NCBI RefSeq assembly: GCF_003610555.1
Contig: NZ_RAPQ01000009.1
Location: forward strand, 310,001 to 374,000
DNA from: Marinifilum flexuosum
GTDB lineage: Bacteria; Bacteroidota; Bacteroidia; Bacteroidales; Marinifilaceae
Direction of reading: 5' to 3'
DNA length: 64,000 nucleotides
Shown here: positions 54,595 to 63,976 of the stretch, piece after piece
Layout: each line of letters starts with the position of its first letter
Position numbering within the stretch: position 1 is the stretch's first letter
The notes under the pieces: generated by a model
The model's input: only the letters and a program-made list of their open reading frames with translations
Databases searched by the model: none
Told to the model about the DNA's origin: nothing
Position numbers and translations under genes: made by a program

Positions 54595-55767
54595 TTAGTT
54601 TTTTACAGTTATTATATTGGATTTAATCTCAAAATTCACTTTACCTGTTCTCGATATAATATCCAATATCTCATTAATATCCTCATATCTTTTTACCTCA
54701 ACTGAAAATCTTTTATTTATTACAGATTGATTCATGAAGAAAACTTTAACATCATACCATCTCTCTAGTTTTTCCATAATGGTTCCCAAACTGGCTTCTT
54801 TAAAATAGAAAACACCATCCTTCCATAAAGCATATTTTCTGGCATCCACATCTCGAACAGCAAACTGAATTTCATGCTTGGAAATAATGGCCTGTTGGTT
54901 TGGTTTAATAATAACACTTTCATTGTTTTTACTCAATTTCACACTTCCTTCAACCAAACTTGTGGTAACCGTATTCTGATCGTGATAAGCCTCAACATTA
55001 AACTCCGTTCCCAAAACCTCTATTTCAACATCTTTTACATCTACAATGAAAGGCTTTTGCTTATTATGAGCCACATCGAAATATACTTCACCAGCAACCC
55101 AAACTTTTCTTTTATCTTCGCTAAACTGAACTGGATATTTAATTTCAGAATCAGAATTTAACCAAACCCTGGTGCCATCTGCAAGAGTTAGCTGGTACTC
55201 GCCACCTACAGGAACTTTTACCTGATTGTATAGTATCCTCTCATGATTTGCTTGACCAGAAGCATAAGCCAATTTCCCTTTCTGGTTGCTAATTAAAGTT
55301 CCATCCTTTTCTAAAATACTATCGCTTTTCACATTTTCCAATTGAATGGTTCTTCCGTTGTGAAGTTGAAGTACCGCTTTTGATGAACCTGGTTCTATTT
55401 TAATTTCTGCCAACTCCTGTCCTATCTCAATATCCCTGGTAGAAATATGATACAGGCTTGCTATCAGTACTCCAATAATTAGCACTGCGGCAATCCTAAG
55501 ACTCCATTCTTTCAAACGAATTACTTTTCTTTCTGGTTTTATCTCCTCCTTAATCTTTATCCAGGCAGTTTTTTTATCCAAAGATTGCACATAGGCATTT
55601 CTTATTTTTCGTTTCTCCCCTCGCTTTATTTGCTCGTACAAATTTTTATTGTCAACAGAACTCTCCTTCCAATTCTCAAGCAATTGCACCTCTTCAGTTG
55701 TCAATTCATCAATCAGTTCCCTTGAAATTAATTGAGCAATTTTATATTCCGTATTTAGATTTTCCAT
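54595..55767 (-). CDS. FecR-family anti-sigma factor (partner of the SusC)
   Basis: 390 residues. Cytoplasmic N-terminus, one membrane segment (IAAVLIIGVLIASLYHI, about 92-108), then the FecR domain (VPVGGEYQLTLADGTRVWLNS, VLGTEFNVEAY) and a C-terminal DUF4974-like end (KEASLGTIMEKLERWYDVKV). It holds the ECF sigma factor until the STN domain of the SusC signals. It lies between the sigma and SusC genes, 100 bases before the latter. Confidence 0.94.
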   Translation of the reverse strand: MENLNTEYKIAQLISRELIDELTTEEVQLLENWKESSVDNKNLYEQIKRGEKRKIRNAYVQSLDKKTAWIKIKEEIKPERKVIRLKEWSLRIAAVLIIGVLIASLYHISTRDIEIGQELAEIKIEPGSSKAVLQLHNGRTIQLENVKSDSILEKDGTLISNQKGKLAYASGQANHERILYNQVKVPVGGEYQLTLADGTRVWLNSDSEIKYPVQFSEDKRKVWVAGEVYFDVAHNKQKPFIVDVKDVEIEVLGTEFNVEAYHDQNTVTTSLVEGSVKLSKNNESVIIKPNQQAIISKHEIQFAVRDVDARKYALWKDGVFYFKEASLGTIMEKLERWYDVKVFFMNQSVINKRFSVEVKRYEDINEILDIISRTGKVNFEIKSNIITVKN

Positions 55768-56104
55768 TTAGAATTTTTGGTTTTCTATTATTAAAACAAT
55801 TAAAAAAATGTAGTAGATGAACAAAAGGTGAAAAAAAATTACATTTTTTAACAATCACACACAATCTTATCCTTTTTAACTGATTTACTGAAGGTAAGAA
55901 AAATATAAACTAAAGCGGTAAGATAGTAGAAGGGTAAATATTTAACTTCCAGCTATCAAATATTTAAAACCAATAGTTTGAATAATTGGCAGTCTTAAAC
56001 TTTTGGATTGCATTTACTGCCTTTGTGATGAGATCTATTAATTCTTTGGAAAAACTAAATGATTTTAATTGTATATCAAACATGCAAGTTCCAAATGATT
56101 AAGA
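55768..56104. other. 337-base spacer between the sigma and FecR genes
   Basis: Larger than usual for a sigma-FecR pair. No frame, hairpin with T-run or TAnnTTTG box on the minus strand was found. The FecR-SusCD unit may have its own ECF-type promoter here. Confidence 0.4.
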
Positions 56105-56659
56105 CTATATTTCTCCGATAAACAATAGCAACAAAAAGTAATAATCCTTCAATTTAGTTCTTAATGTTTTAAGAGAGTTGTATTTTAATGTTTTTACCGT
56201 ATTAACCGAAACATCCAGTCTTTCTGCAATTTCCTGGTTTTGTATTCCCTGTAGACTTAACAACATTACCCTTGCACTTTTCTTGGGCAATTCCTCTATT
56301 GCTTGTTGAAGAATTCTGTAGGTCTCTTCTTCTACAATCTGATTGTTAAAGTTCAAAAAATCCTCTTTGATCAAACTTTCGGTATACTGGTTTCCCAGTT
56401 TATTTCTTTTTAAATGATTTAAGCTTAAATTCTTTACCACTACATAAAGGAAAGATTTTAAAGAAGAAATGGTGTCATACTTATCTCGAGAGTTCCAAAG
56501 TTTTATAAAAGCTTCCTGTGCAATATCCTCGGCAAGACCATTGTCTTTTACGTATTCTCGTGCGACTACACACATCGAAGGATACAGTTGATTAAAAAGC
56601 TCTTCGAAGGCTTTTACATCTCCTAATTTGATTTGATTAAATAGTTGAGTAGTGGTCAT
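56105..56659 (-). CDS. ECF sigma factor (Bacteroidota FecI-like)
   Basis: 184 residues from the ATG at 56659; a longer frame to 56734 adds 25 unlike residues. Region 2 (AFEELFNQLYPSMCVVAREYVKD...EDIAQEAFIKLWN) and region 4 (LQGIQNQEIAERLDVSVNTVKTLKYNSLKTLR) are clear. It should activate the FecR-SusCD unit when released by its anti-sigma factor. Confidence 0.93.
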   Translation of the reverse strand: MTTTQLFNQIKLGDVKAFEELFNQLYPSMCVVAREYVKDNGLAEDIAQEAFIKLWNSRDKYDTISSLKSFLYVVVKNLSLNHLKRNKLGNQYTESLIKEDFLNFNNQIVEEETYRILQQAIEELPKKSARVMLLSLQGIQNQEIAERLDVSVNTVKTLKYNSLKTLRTKLKDYYFLLLLFIGEI

Positions 56660-56970
56660 AGTTGGTGGTTCTTCGGATTCAAAAATAGAAATTGATTCCA
56701 ACAAATCAAATTTGCCAGTTAAATCGAATATCAAATAAATAAGTAGAAAAAATACTTACCAAAAGGATGAAAGGAAAACTTAGCAATGGCCAATTAACCC
56801 GAAGGTGATGATAAAAAACAAACCTATTATTATTTATAAACATTGAAACTGTCACTACAAAAATCAATTAAATAATTTTAATTTCTCTCAAACCTTATAA
56901 TATTGAAAAGGAGCAAACACTATCTAAAGTGCTCACTCCTATCCAATCACAAATTAAACCAACTAATCTC
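56660..56970. other. 311-base spacer before the sigma gene
   Basis: It contains a weak terminator-like hairpin at 56911-56936 for the propeller lipoprotein gene (GAGCAC / GTGTTTGCTC on the minus strand, followed by CTTTTC). No other feature is recognised. Confidence 0.4.
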
Positions 56971-58554
56971 TCAAGATTTTACCGACACACATTTCACAAT
57001 ACCTTTTTTTTGTGATGCCAAATACAAATTATCATTAGCGTCAACAGTCATAGGAATGTATGTACATCCTGTTACCAACTCTTCTATTCCCTCAATTTGT
57101 TTTGCTCCTTCTTTGCTATAAATCTTTATTCTTGTAGGATCTTTCTCTACAGTTACAATGGCACCGTTCGAAAGACTATTTACACTTACAGGATTACAAC
57201 ATCCATGAAAATCGTTTAGTTCTTTTCCACGTTGTCCAAATGCCAATAATTGTTTGCCTTCAAAATTGAATCCTTCCACTCTAAATGCTCCCAGGTTGGC
57301 AACTAATATTTCTTTTTTCTTATTCACCGAAAAATCCAAAATTCCACAGCATGTTCTCAATCTTTCAAGCGAAGCCGTTTTCTTACCATTTTTTGCATCA
57401 AACATTACAATGTTTTTATTTTGACAGTCAGCAACCATTAAAGTACCATCGCATACTCTTGCTCCGGTAGCTGTTTTTAGTCCTTCTAAACGATATTTAT
57501 TAATCTCTTCGCCTTTGTCGTTTAATACAGTACACTCTACTCCAACGGCAACCATTCTATCGTATGATTTTCCCCTGTACTTTTTACGAACTTTTTTCTG
57601 TAGTGTAGCCAACAAGTATATTGTGTTCGACTCACCTACTGCTATAGCTGAAGCAGCTCCTTCAAATTCAGGTTTCAAGTTTCTTACCTCGCTACCATTT
57701 GGTTTTACTATTTTAATGCTTCCATCTTTTTGCAAAACACAAATGTTATTGTTTGTTAACACACCTAAATAAACAACATTTCCGTAATCAGCACCTTTAA
57801 ATTTGGTATCAACTTTATAGGATACATTGCTTGCATTGGCCATTAATTTATCCATACCCACTTCAAGCGATTTCATTTCATCGTTTTTCGCTTTAAGTTT
57901 AACGATTAATGGATTTTTCTGTAATTGTGGATCTAAGCCACTTAAAATCTTGTCTACCTCAGTAGCCTTTTTACCTGATATTTGATAACTTATTAGTATT
58001 GCAGAGTAATTGGATGTAGGATTTTCCTTAATAAATTTTGAATCGAACCCTTCAATTTCAACTTTTCTACTTTCCAGTTTTCCTTCTAATTCTTCCTTTC
58101 TCTCTTTTGTTGTCTCCTTATTATAGTACTCAGAAATTATAGGTTTGTACTTTTCTAAAACAGCTTGTTTTTGCTCATTGTAAGCATTAATATCATCTTG
58201 GGTTTTACCTCCTGTAACTTTTGAATGACGAAAATCCTTTGCCGTTCCTGTTACGATCATATTACCATTTTCCACATATAAGGATAGCAAATTATCAACC
58301 CCCTCAATGGTTAAATATGCATGTGTTGGTTCTGCATAATTTCCTTTAAATGTAAATGCCCCTTCTTTAACTTCAACAGTATCCTGAACAACACCTGTTT
58401 CAAAATGACTAATCAAAACTGCCTTACTATTTACAACTCCCTCTATTTTGCCAGTTAAAGCAAATTTCGATTCTTCCTGCTTTTTTGTTCCGCATCCTAC
58501 AAGGATACCAATCATCAGCAAACACATTACTGAAAGTTTTAGTCTTAAACTCAT
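56971..58554 (-). CDS. Lipoprotein with DUF4369-like domain and six-bladed NHL-type propeller
   Basis: 527 residues. Lipoprotein signal (LLMIGILVGCGTKKQ). Residues ~30-125 match the DUF4369 fold (FALTGKIEGVVNSKAVLISH...LYVENGNMIVTG). A helical linker follows, and from ~250 a propeller with NHL-like strands (NTIYLLATLQ, GTLMVADCQNKNIVMFD, GAIVTVEKDPTRIKIYS). It has two vicinal Cys pairs (LRTCCGILD, FHGCCNPVS) plus other Cys. DUF4369 usually precedes a thioredoxin domain; here a propeller takes that place. Function unknown. Confidence 0.82.
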   Translation of the reverse strand: MSLRLKLSVMCLLMIGILVGCGTKKQEESKFALTGKIEGVVNSKAVLISHFETGVVQDTVEVKEGAFTFKGNYAEPTHAYLTIEGVDNLLSLYVENGNMIVTGTAKDFRHSKVTGGKTQDDINAYNEQKQAVLEKYKPIISEYYNKETTKERKEELEGKLESRKVEIEGFDSKFIKENPTSNYSAILISYQISGKKATEVDKILSGLDPQLQKNPLIVKLKAKNDEMKSLEVGMDKLMANASNVSYKVDTKFKGADYGNVVYLGVLTNNNICVLQKDGSIKIVKPNGSEVRNLKPEFEGAASAIAVGESNTIYLLATLQKKVRKKYRGKSYDRMVAVGVECTVLNDKGEEINKYRLEGLKTATGARVCDGTLMVADCQNKNIVMFDAKNGKKTASLERLRTCCGILDFSVNKKKEILVANLGAFRVEGFNFEGKQLLAFGQRGKELNDFHGCCNPVSVNSLSNGAIVTVEKDPTRIKIYSKEGAKQIEGIEELVTGCTYIPMTVDANDNLYLASQKKGIVKCVSVKS

Positions 58555-58889
58555 TTTTCTGATTTTTGTATGATTATTTAATGTCTCTTGAATTTATCTG
58601 ATATTAAGCCAAATATTTATTTCTTTTAAATATTGAACAATCTCAAAATTTCCTTGATACACTAACAAAACAACCTTTATGAACCATAAGATGAATTTTA
58701 ATGGGAAAACACGGCTTATTCATATAGATTACAAATAATCGGGGAAACATTTTAACCTAATTGATACAAGTAAGCTGTACCCGGAATTAAAGCATAAAAC
58801 TGAGTTCCATAGTTCCTCGAATCAAATACAAGAAATCTATTCTTCAGATACTCTCTTCTTATACAACCAATACTAATGTACTACTGGAT
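58555..58889. other. 335-base spacer, nothing recognised
   Basis: Between the FecA-like receptor 3' end and the propeller lipoprotein start. No frame, RNA or clear promoter found. Confidence 0.4.
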
Positions 58890-61457
58890 TTAAAAACTAT
58901 ATCGGAAAGAGAAATTTGGAGTAAACCTAAGTGAGATGGTCTTATTTTCTACCAGCTTTTCATCAGAAGAATCAGGATTTCCAATAATAAAATAAGAAGT
59001 ATTCAATACATTTTTTCTGTTGTAGATATTTAACAAAGAAAATCCAATTTTTGCCTTGGACTGATTTGATTTTGAAAAGCTGAACTCATATGTCGAAGAA
59101 AAATCCAGTCTATGGTAGGCCGACAACTTTTTATTATTGATTTGATTAGATTCAATACCCGACTGATTTAATTCGAATTTCGAATACGGCTTTCCTGTAT
59201 GAAACCTCCATCCCAAAGAAAATTCAAAGTTTTGATAGCGGTAAGTATTGGCTATTGTAAGGTTATGCCTAATATCGAAATTTCCTGGAAACCAATTTTC
59301 ACCTTTGATATCAGGAAACTTAAAATCGGATTTGGCTATAGAGTAACTTAGCCATGTTCTATAATTTCTTATCCTCTTTTTCACTAAAAAATCGAGACCA
59401 TAAATTGCATTTTCACCGTATGAAAAATTGTTATAATCATTAGAGAAGCCTCTTGTTAACGAAGTTAAGCCTTTCACCTTTTTGTAATAGGACTCTATAT
59501 CAAACTGCCACCCATTACGATTGTAAATCAGCCCGACACTAATTTGTTTGCTTCGAAGAAAAGGGTACACATCTCCATCTGACAAAGTCCATAACTGATT
59601 CTCCAAACCAAAATCTGAAGTATCATATTCAATGATCTGACTTATGGATTGATTTTTAATATCTCCCGATAATTTAAATCTTAAGTCTCGAGAAAGAGTA
59701 AGCTCTGCATGTAATCGGGGCTCCAAAAACAACTCTCCTCTTTTATTAAGGTGATTTAATCGAACTCCCCCATTAAAGAAAAACTTTTCAGATTTATTAA
59801 TTTGATATTCTATAAAAAAGGAGTGTATATGGTCATAAGTTTCATCAGAAATATTATAAGAATTTTCGGGATACAGGTATTCATTAGCAATTATATGAAA
59901 AGATGTATTGTAATATCCATATTGATATCCAAAGAATAAATTCTGCTCATTTGATATTTTATAATTAGAAAATAACTCAGCATTTACATCCTTAATATTG
60001 TTCTTTTTTAATGTACTCGCATACTGTTCACCTTCAAAACGAAGTCCTCCATTATAATCAAAGTCATATTTAGAACTGCTCAGTTTTAATTGATGATTAA
60101 ACCTTTCAGACCATTTCCTTTGCCATGTTACATGAAAACCCAGGTTAGTAATTTTTAAGTAATCTTTCGATGAATCATCAAGGATAGTATCGTTTGTTTT
60201 GTAATTTAACTTGTTTTGCAAAGTTAGGTTACTAAAGGTCAATTGATCCCTGGACGACAATTGGGCAATTGTTTTTATACTAAAGTCAGTATAATAAAAA
60301 GACACATCATTGGTTAAGGGCACATTATCAGAGCCATCCTCATTGTACATTTTTCGAGTATCCTGAAAAGTTTTTTTGGTTAAACTTCTCTCTGTAAATG
60401 TACCAAGTATATCATTATATGACCGTCTAAAGGACACTACAACACCTAACTTTTTATTAGCAAGTGGAGTTTTTAGAAAAAGATCCGAATGAGTCATATT
60501 AAAACCAAATCCTCCTTCTACTTTCTGAGGAATATCCTTTCCAGAGTCCAAATCAATAACTCCGGAAATACAATTTCCAAAACGTGCATTGACTCCACTT
60601 TTTAAAACTTGTATTTCATTAGTCACATATGGATTAATAGCAGATATCGCTCCAAATAAATGTCCACTATGATATACTTTAATCCCATCCCAAAGTATTA
60701 AATTCTGATCAGGAGATCCTCCTCTAATGTGCAATCCAGAAGCATTTTCATTAGGGCTTTGAATGCCAGGTAGCATTTGTAAACTTTCAAATACATCGGG
60801 CTCAGTTAAACCTGGCAGAATACCCAATATTTTAGGCTTTATAGAAAACGAACCATTTTCACTTCGCCCAATACCACTGGTAAGATATTCGCACACAAAC
60901 ACTTCACCCAAGCTATGCACATCTTCCTCCATAAGAATAAGCAAATTCTCAGAAAACTCTTTTACAGGAATCAGGCGAGTTACAAAACCGAGATAGCGGA
61001 TCTGAACCGTATCCCAAACATGTAAATTATCCAATTTAAAATAACCACTTGTGTCGGTACTTGTTCCAATGTATTTGGTCCGCTCAATCACTTCGGCTCC
61101 AGGCAAACTTTCCCCGCTTCCCTTAACTTTAACATATCCCGAAACAGAAATTGTGAAATCTGTAATTGGTTTCTGCTTAACTATGTAGTAACGCTTACTA
61201 ATTTTTTTGAAGACAATCGGTACTTGCTGCTCAATAATTCGAAACACTTCATTTTTATCAAGCTTTCGCCCACTAATTGTAATCTTCTTATTTTCCACCA
61301 ATTGAACATTGTAAGAAAATTTCAGATCAAACTCTTTTTCCAGATGCATTAGAACTTGAGTAAAACCTACGTTTTCAAATACGATATCAATTTTCTTTCC
61401 CTGTGCAAAAGTGGAAAAATGAATCACACACAACAAGAGTGGCAAAATTCTTTTCAT
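58890..61457 (-). CDS. TonB-dependent receptor with STN and CarboxypepD-like domains (FecA-like)
   Basis: 855 residues. Signal peptide (LLLCVIHFSTFAQ). STN-like domain (IVFENVGFTQVLMHLEKEF...IISGRKLDKNEVFRIIEQQ-like, about 20-95), a CarboxypepD-like domain (KGSGESLPGAEVIERTKYIGT), a plug with LHIRGGSPDQNLILWDGIKV and a barrel ending RFTPNFSFRYSF. There is no SusD partner. It starts directly after the FecR stop, so sigma-FecR-receptor form one unit and it should signal as FecA does. The ligand is unknown. Confidence 0.9.
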   Translation of the reverse strand: MKRILPLLLCVIHFSTFAQGKKIDIVFENVGFTQVLMHLEKEFDLKFSYNVQLVENKKITISGRKLDKNEVFRIIEQQVPIVFKKISKRYYIVKQKPITDFTISVSGYVKVKGSGESLPGAEVIERTKYIGTSTDTSGYFKLDNLHVWDTVQIRYLGFVTRLIPVKEFSENLLILMEEDVHSLGEVFVCEYLTSGIGRSENGSFSIKPKILGILPGLTEPDVFESLQMLPGIQSPNENASGLHIRGGSPDQNLILWDGIKVYHSGHLFGAISAINPYVTNEIQVLKSGVNARFGNCISGVIDLDSGKDIPQKVEGGFGFNMTHSDLFLKTPLANKKLGVVVSFRRSYNDILGTFTERSLTKKTFQDTRKMYNEDGSDNVPLTNDVSFYYTDFSIKTIAQLSSRDQLTFSNLTLQNKLNYKTNDTILDDSSKDYLKITNLGFHVTWQRKWSERFNHQLKLSSSKYDFDYNGGLRFEGEQYASTLKKNNIKDVNAELFSNYKISNEQNLFFGYQYGYYNTSFHIIANEYLYPENSYNISDETYDHIHSFFIEYQINKSEKFFFNGGVRLNHLNKRGELFLEPRLHAELTLSRDLRFKLSGDIKNQSISQIIEYDTSDFGLENQLWTLSDGDVYPFLRSKQISVGLIYNRNGWQFDIESYYKKVKGLTSLTRGFSNDYNNFSYGENAIYGLDFLVKKRIRNYRTWLSYSIAKSDFKFPDIKGENWFPGNFDIRHNLTIANTYRYQNFEFSLGWRFHTGKPYSKFELNQSGIESNQINNKKLSAYHRLDFSSTYEFSFSKSNQSKAKIGFSLLNIYNRKNVLNTSYFIIGNPDSSDEKLVENKTISLRFTPNFSFRYSF

Positions 61458-62360
61458 CTATTTACCTGACAAAATAATAGTATTACTGTCTTTCATACTA
61501 TAAGTAATATTCATAGCTGAAAACACCGTTTCCAGTGCCAAATTTAAATCTGTCAAACTAAAGCTCCCTGTAAATTCCTGAGATAAATCAATATTTCCAT
61601 ACTCTATGGTAAGCTTGTAGTTATCTTCAAGCGCCCTAATAACATGCAAGATAGGAACTCTAACAAAACTACTTTCGCCATTTATCCAATCAGGGATTTC
61701 TTTCTCAAAAGTATATTCTTCTATTCTTGAATGAATTGATCGAAAAGCTTGACCAGGCAGAAGTATCGCCTGACCACCTTCAGCCATTGCTTTTACTTTA
61801 CCTTTAAAACATGTGACCTCAAAAAAGTTATTATAAGATCGAATATTAAACTCGGTACCTAAAACCTGAACTGTATTTTCGTTACTAAGGACTTCAAATT
61901 TAGCCCCTCTCCTTACTTTAAAAAAAGCTTCCCCTTCAAGTTTTATACTTCGCTGTTTATCCCAACTTCTTTTATTGTATGTAATCTTAGATTTAGAATT
62001 TAAGACAACTTCGGAGCTATCAGGTAAAATGTGAACCAGGGTTTCTCCAGAATCGGTAGTTACAGTTGTCGATCGGAACATAAAGTATATGCCGAAAATT
62101 ATTAAAACAGATGCTGCTAGCCCAGTCAACCAACTTGGCACAAGCTGTTTTGTTTTTCTTGCTGATTTAATTTCACCAAGTAATTTCCTGTAAGCCTTCT
62201 CCTTATCATACTTTGGCATTACCAGGCTATCAGATGCTTCAGCAATCTTTTTATATTCATGATATTCATCCGACTTTTCAAAATCAGCAAGTTCCTTAGG
62301 GTTCAATTTCCCATCTATCCAGCGTGCTAAAAATGTATTGTCTTTCTTATTGTCTTCCAT
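61458..62360 (-). CDS. FecR-family anti-sigma factor (partner of the FecA-like receptor)
   Basis: 300 residues from the ATG at 62360 (a GTG one codon earlier is possible). N-terminal cytoplasmic part, a membrane segment (LTGLAASVLIIFGIYFMF), the FecR domain (HILPDSSEVVLNSKSKITYN, VLGTEFNIRSY) and a DUF4974-like end (EFTGSFSLTDLNLALETVF). It joins the receptor gene with no gap. Confidence 0.93.
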   Translation of the reverse strand: MEDNKKDNTFLARWIDGKLNPKELADFEKSDEYHEYKKIAEASDSLVMPKYDKEKAYRKLLGEIKSARKTKQLVPSWLTGLAASVLIIFGIYFMFRSTTVTTDSGETLVHILPDSSEVVLNSKSKITYNKRSWDKQRSIKLEGEAFFKVRRGAKFEVLSNENTVQVLGTEFNIRSYNNFFEVTCFKGKVKAMAEGGQAILLPGQAFRSIHSRIEEYTFEKEIPDWINGESSFVRVPILHVIRALEDNYKLTIEYGNIDLSQEFTGSFSLTDLNLALETVFSAMNITYSMKDSNTIILSGK

Positions 62361-62405
62361 CACATCTTTTTCTATTATAACAGGATGTTACGCTTTTAAC
62401 CTACC

Positions 62406-62906
62406 TTAAATATGATTTTTTATTTCTTTTCTTAGATTCACCAATGCATTGTGCATTCTTTTTTCAACAGCCTTTTCAGAGATTCCAACAATCACAGCAA
62501 TCTCCTTGTATGTTTTTTTATCGATTCTATTCAATAGAAAAACTTCCCTTTGTGCGGATGTCAAATTTGCTATTGCATTTTTGAGCTTTTGTTTGAACTC
62601 CTCTTCCTCTATTATAAACTGTGGAGTTTCGGTATTCTGATCAATAGTTATCAATTTTCGATGCTGTAAAATGACTTTTTCATGCGCATAATCATTTAAG
62701 AACAAATTATTCGCAACCGTAAAAAGAAATGATTTTGCTTTATCGAGTAACACTTTAGCACAATTGTTCCAAAGTTTTATGAAGGCTTCTTGAGTTAAAT
62801 CTTCTGCTTTTTCCAAATCTCCACACTTGTAATAAATAAAATTCCTGATTGTTTCAGAATACTTATCGAAGACTCTTTTAAAAGTATTGGATTCACAAAT
62901 AGACAT
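62406..62906 (-). CDS. ECF sigma factor (second module)
   Basis: 166 residues from the ATG at 62906; an upstream extension to 62948 is unlikely. Region 2 (YYKCGDLEKAEDLTQEAFIKLWNN) and region 4 (REVFLLNRIDKKTYKEIAVIVGISEKAVEKRMHNAL) are clear. Divergent from the metallopeptidase gene at 62999, 92 bases away. Confidence 0.93.
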   Translation of the reverse strand: MSICESNTFKRVFDKYSETIRNFIYYKCGDLEKAEDLTQEAFIKLWNNCAKVLLDKAKSFLFTVANNLFLNDYAHEKVILQHRKLITIDQNTETPQFIIEEEEFKQKLKNAIANLTSAQREVFLLNRIDKKTYKEIAVIVGISEKAVEKRMHNALVNLRKEIKNHI

Positions 62907-62971
62907 TATAAAAAAAATTAATCCTTGGGTAGGGTAATCTAAAATCAAACTGTTTCACTGACAAACTAAAA

Positions 62972-62979
62972 CAAATATA
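62972..62979 (-). promoter_or_regulatory. Possible -7 box of the second sigma operon
   Basis: TATATTTG on the minus strand, in the 92-base gap between the divergent sigma and metallopeptidase genes. No TTG lies at the expected 20-21 nt. Confidence 0.35.
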
Positions 62980-62998
62980 TTAATTAAAGCAAACAGTT

Positions 62999-63976
62999 AT
63001 GAGAGCAATTTCAATTTTAAAATGGGTAGTGTTATTATGCATACTTACAACAACAATCATATCATGTAGCAAAGACGATGACCTAATTCCTGATGAACCA
63101 AAAAAGGAAGAAAAAAATAACAATGAGGATAAGGATCAGAATAATGAAGGATCAGAAGGCGAGTTAACCCTTTATGAAATAACTGAATCTAAACTAAAAA
63201 AACTCAAGGATTACACCGTTACAGGAAACCATTTAGAACTGCAAAAAGACACCAAGAAACATTATGAAATGTGGGATTTAGTGCTAAAAATAGTCCCTCC
63301 AAAATATAGAGTCATGATGAGTGAATTTCTGATTTTTGCAGGAGAAGAAAGTGGGACTGCTGGTTTTGTTGTTGAAACAAGTAGTGATTTATCGAAATGG
63401 AAAATGGGACTAGCAATTGATTTTGCTTACGAAGGAGGATTTAACAGTGGTGGAGAGTTTGCCTATACAATCATTCATGAGTTCGGCCACATTTTAACCC
63501 TCAATAAATCTCAAATTGACGCAAGCATATCTAAAGAAAACTGCCAGACATATTTTACAGGAGAAGGATGTGCACGTTCCAACTCATACATCTATAAATT
63601 GTATAAAAACTTTTGGGCCGACATTTACAGTGAATTTGAAAAGGCAAGCGATAATGAAGAAGCTCAAAATAAGTTCTATGAAAAATATAAAGATCGTTTC
63701 GTAACCAAATATGCTTCAACAAATCCTGGTGAAGACATTGCTGAAGTATTCGCCACTTTCATTACTCAGGAAAACAAACCAGAAGGTAAGACCATTGCAG
63801 AAAAGAAAATTCTTCTTTTATATGAACACGATGAACTTGTTGAACTACGAAACTTCATTAGAAACAATACCAAATCAAGAACGAAGAGTCGAAGATTGAT
63901 GTTGCCAGAGCCAGGATCCTGGAAACAAGCCAATAAGATAGGAGATCCAACAAAATCACACAATATCAGAAGGTAA
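62999..63976 (+). CDS. Lipoprotein zinc metallopeptidase (HEFGH)
   Basis: 325 residues. Lipoprotein signal (LCILTTTIISCSKDDD; Cys23, acidic after it), a Lys/Glu/Asn-rich linker to about 55, then a peptidase-like domain with TIIHEFGHILTL (His160, Glu161, His164) and NPGEDIAEVFATF about 80 residues later, whose Glu is the likely third zinc ligand. It belongs to the loosely defined putative zinc-binding metallopeptidases of Bacteroidota. Divergent from the second sigma operon, so it may be its regulatory or functional partner (inference). Basic C-terminal tail. Confidence 0.83.
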   Translation: MRAISILKWVVLLCILTTTIISCSKDDDLIPDEPKKEEKNNNEDKDQNNEGSEGELTLYEITESKLKKLKDYTVTGNHLELQKDTKKHYEMWDLVLKIVPPKYRVMMSEFLIFAGEESGTAGFVVETSSDLSKWKMGLAIDFAYEGGFNSGGEFAYTIIHEFGHILTLNKSQIDASISKENCQTYFTGEGCARSNSYIYKLYKNFWADIYSEFEKASDNEEAQNKFYEKYKDRFVTKYASTNPGEDIAEVFATFITQENKPEGKTIAEKKILLLYEHDELVELRNFIRNNTKSRTKSRRLMLPEPGSWKQANKIGDPTKSHNIRR

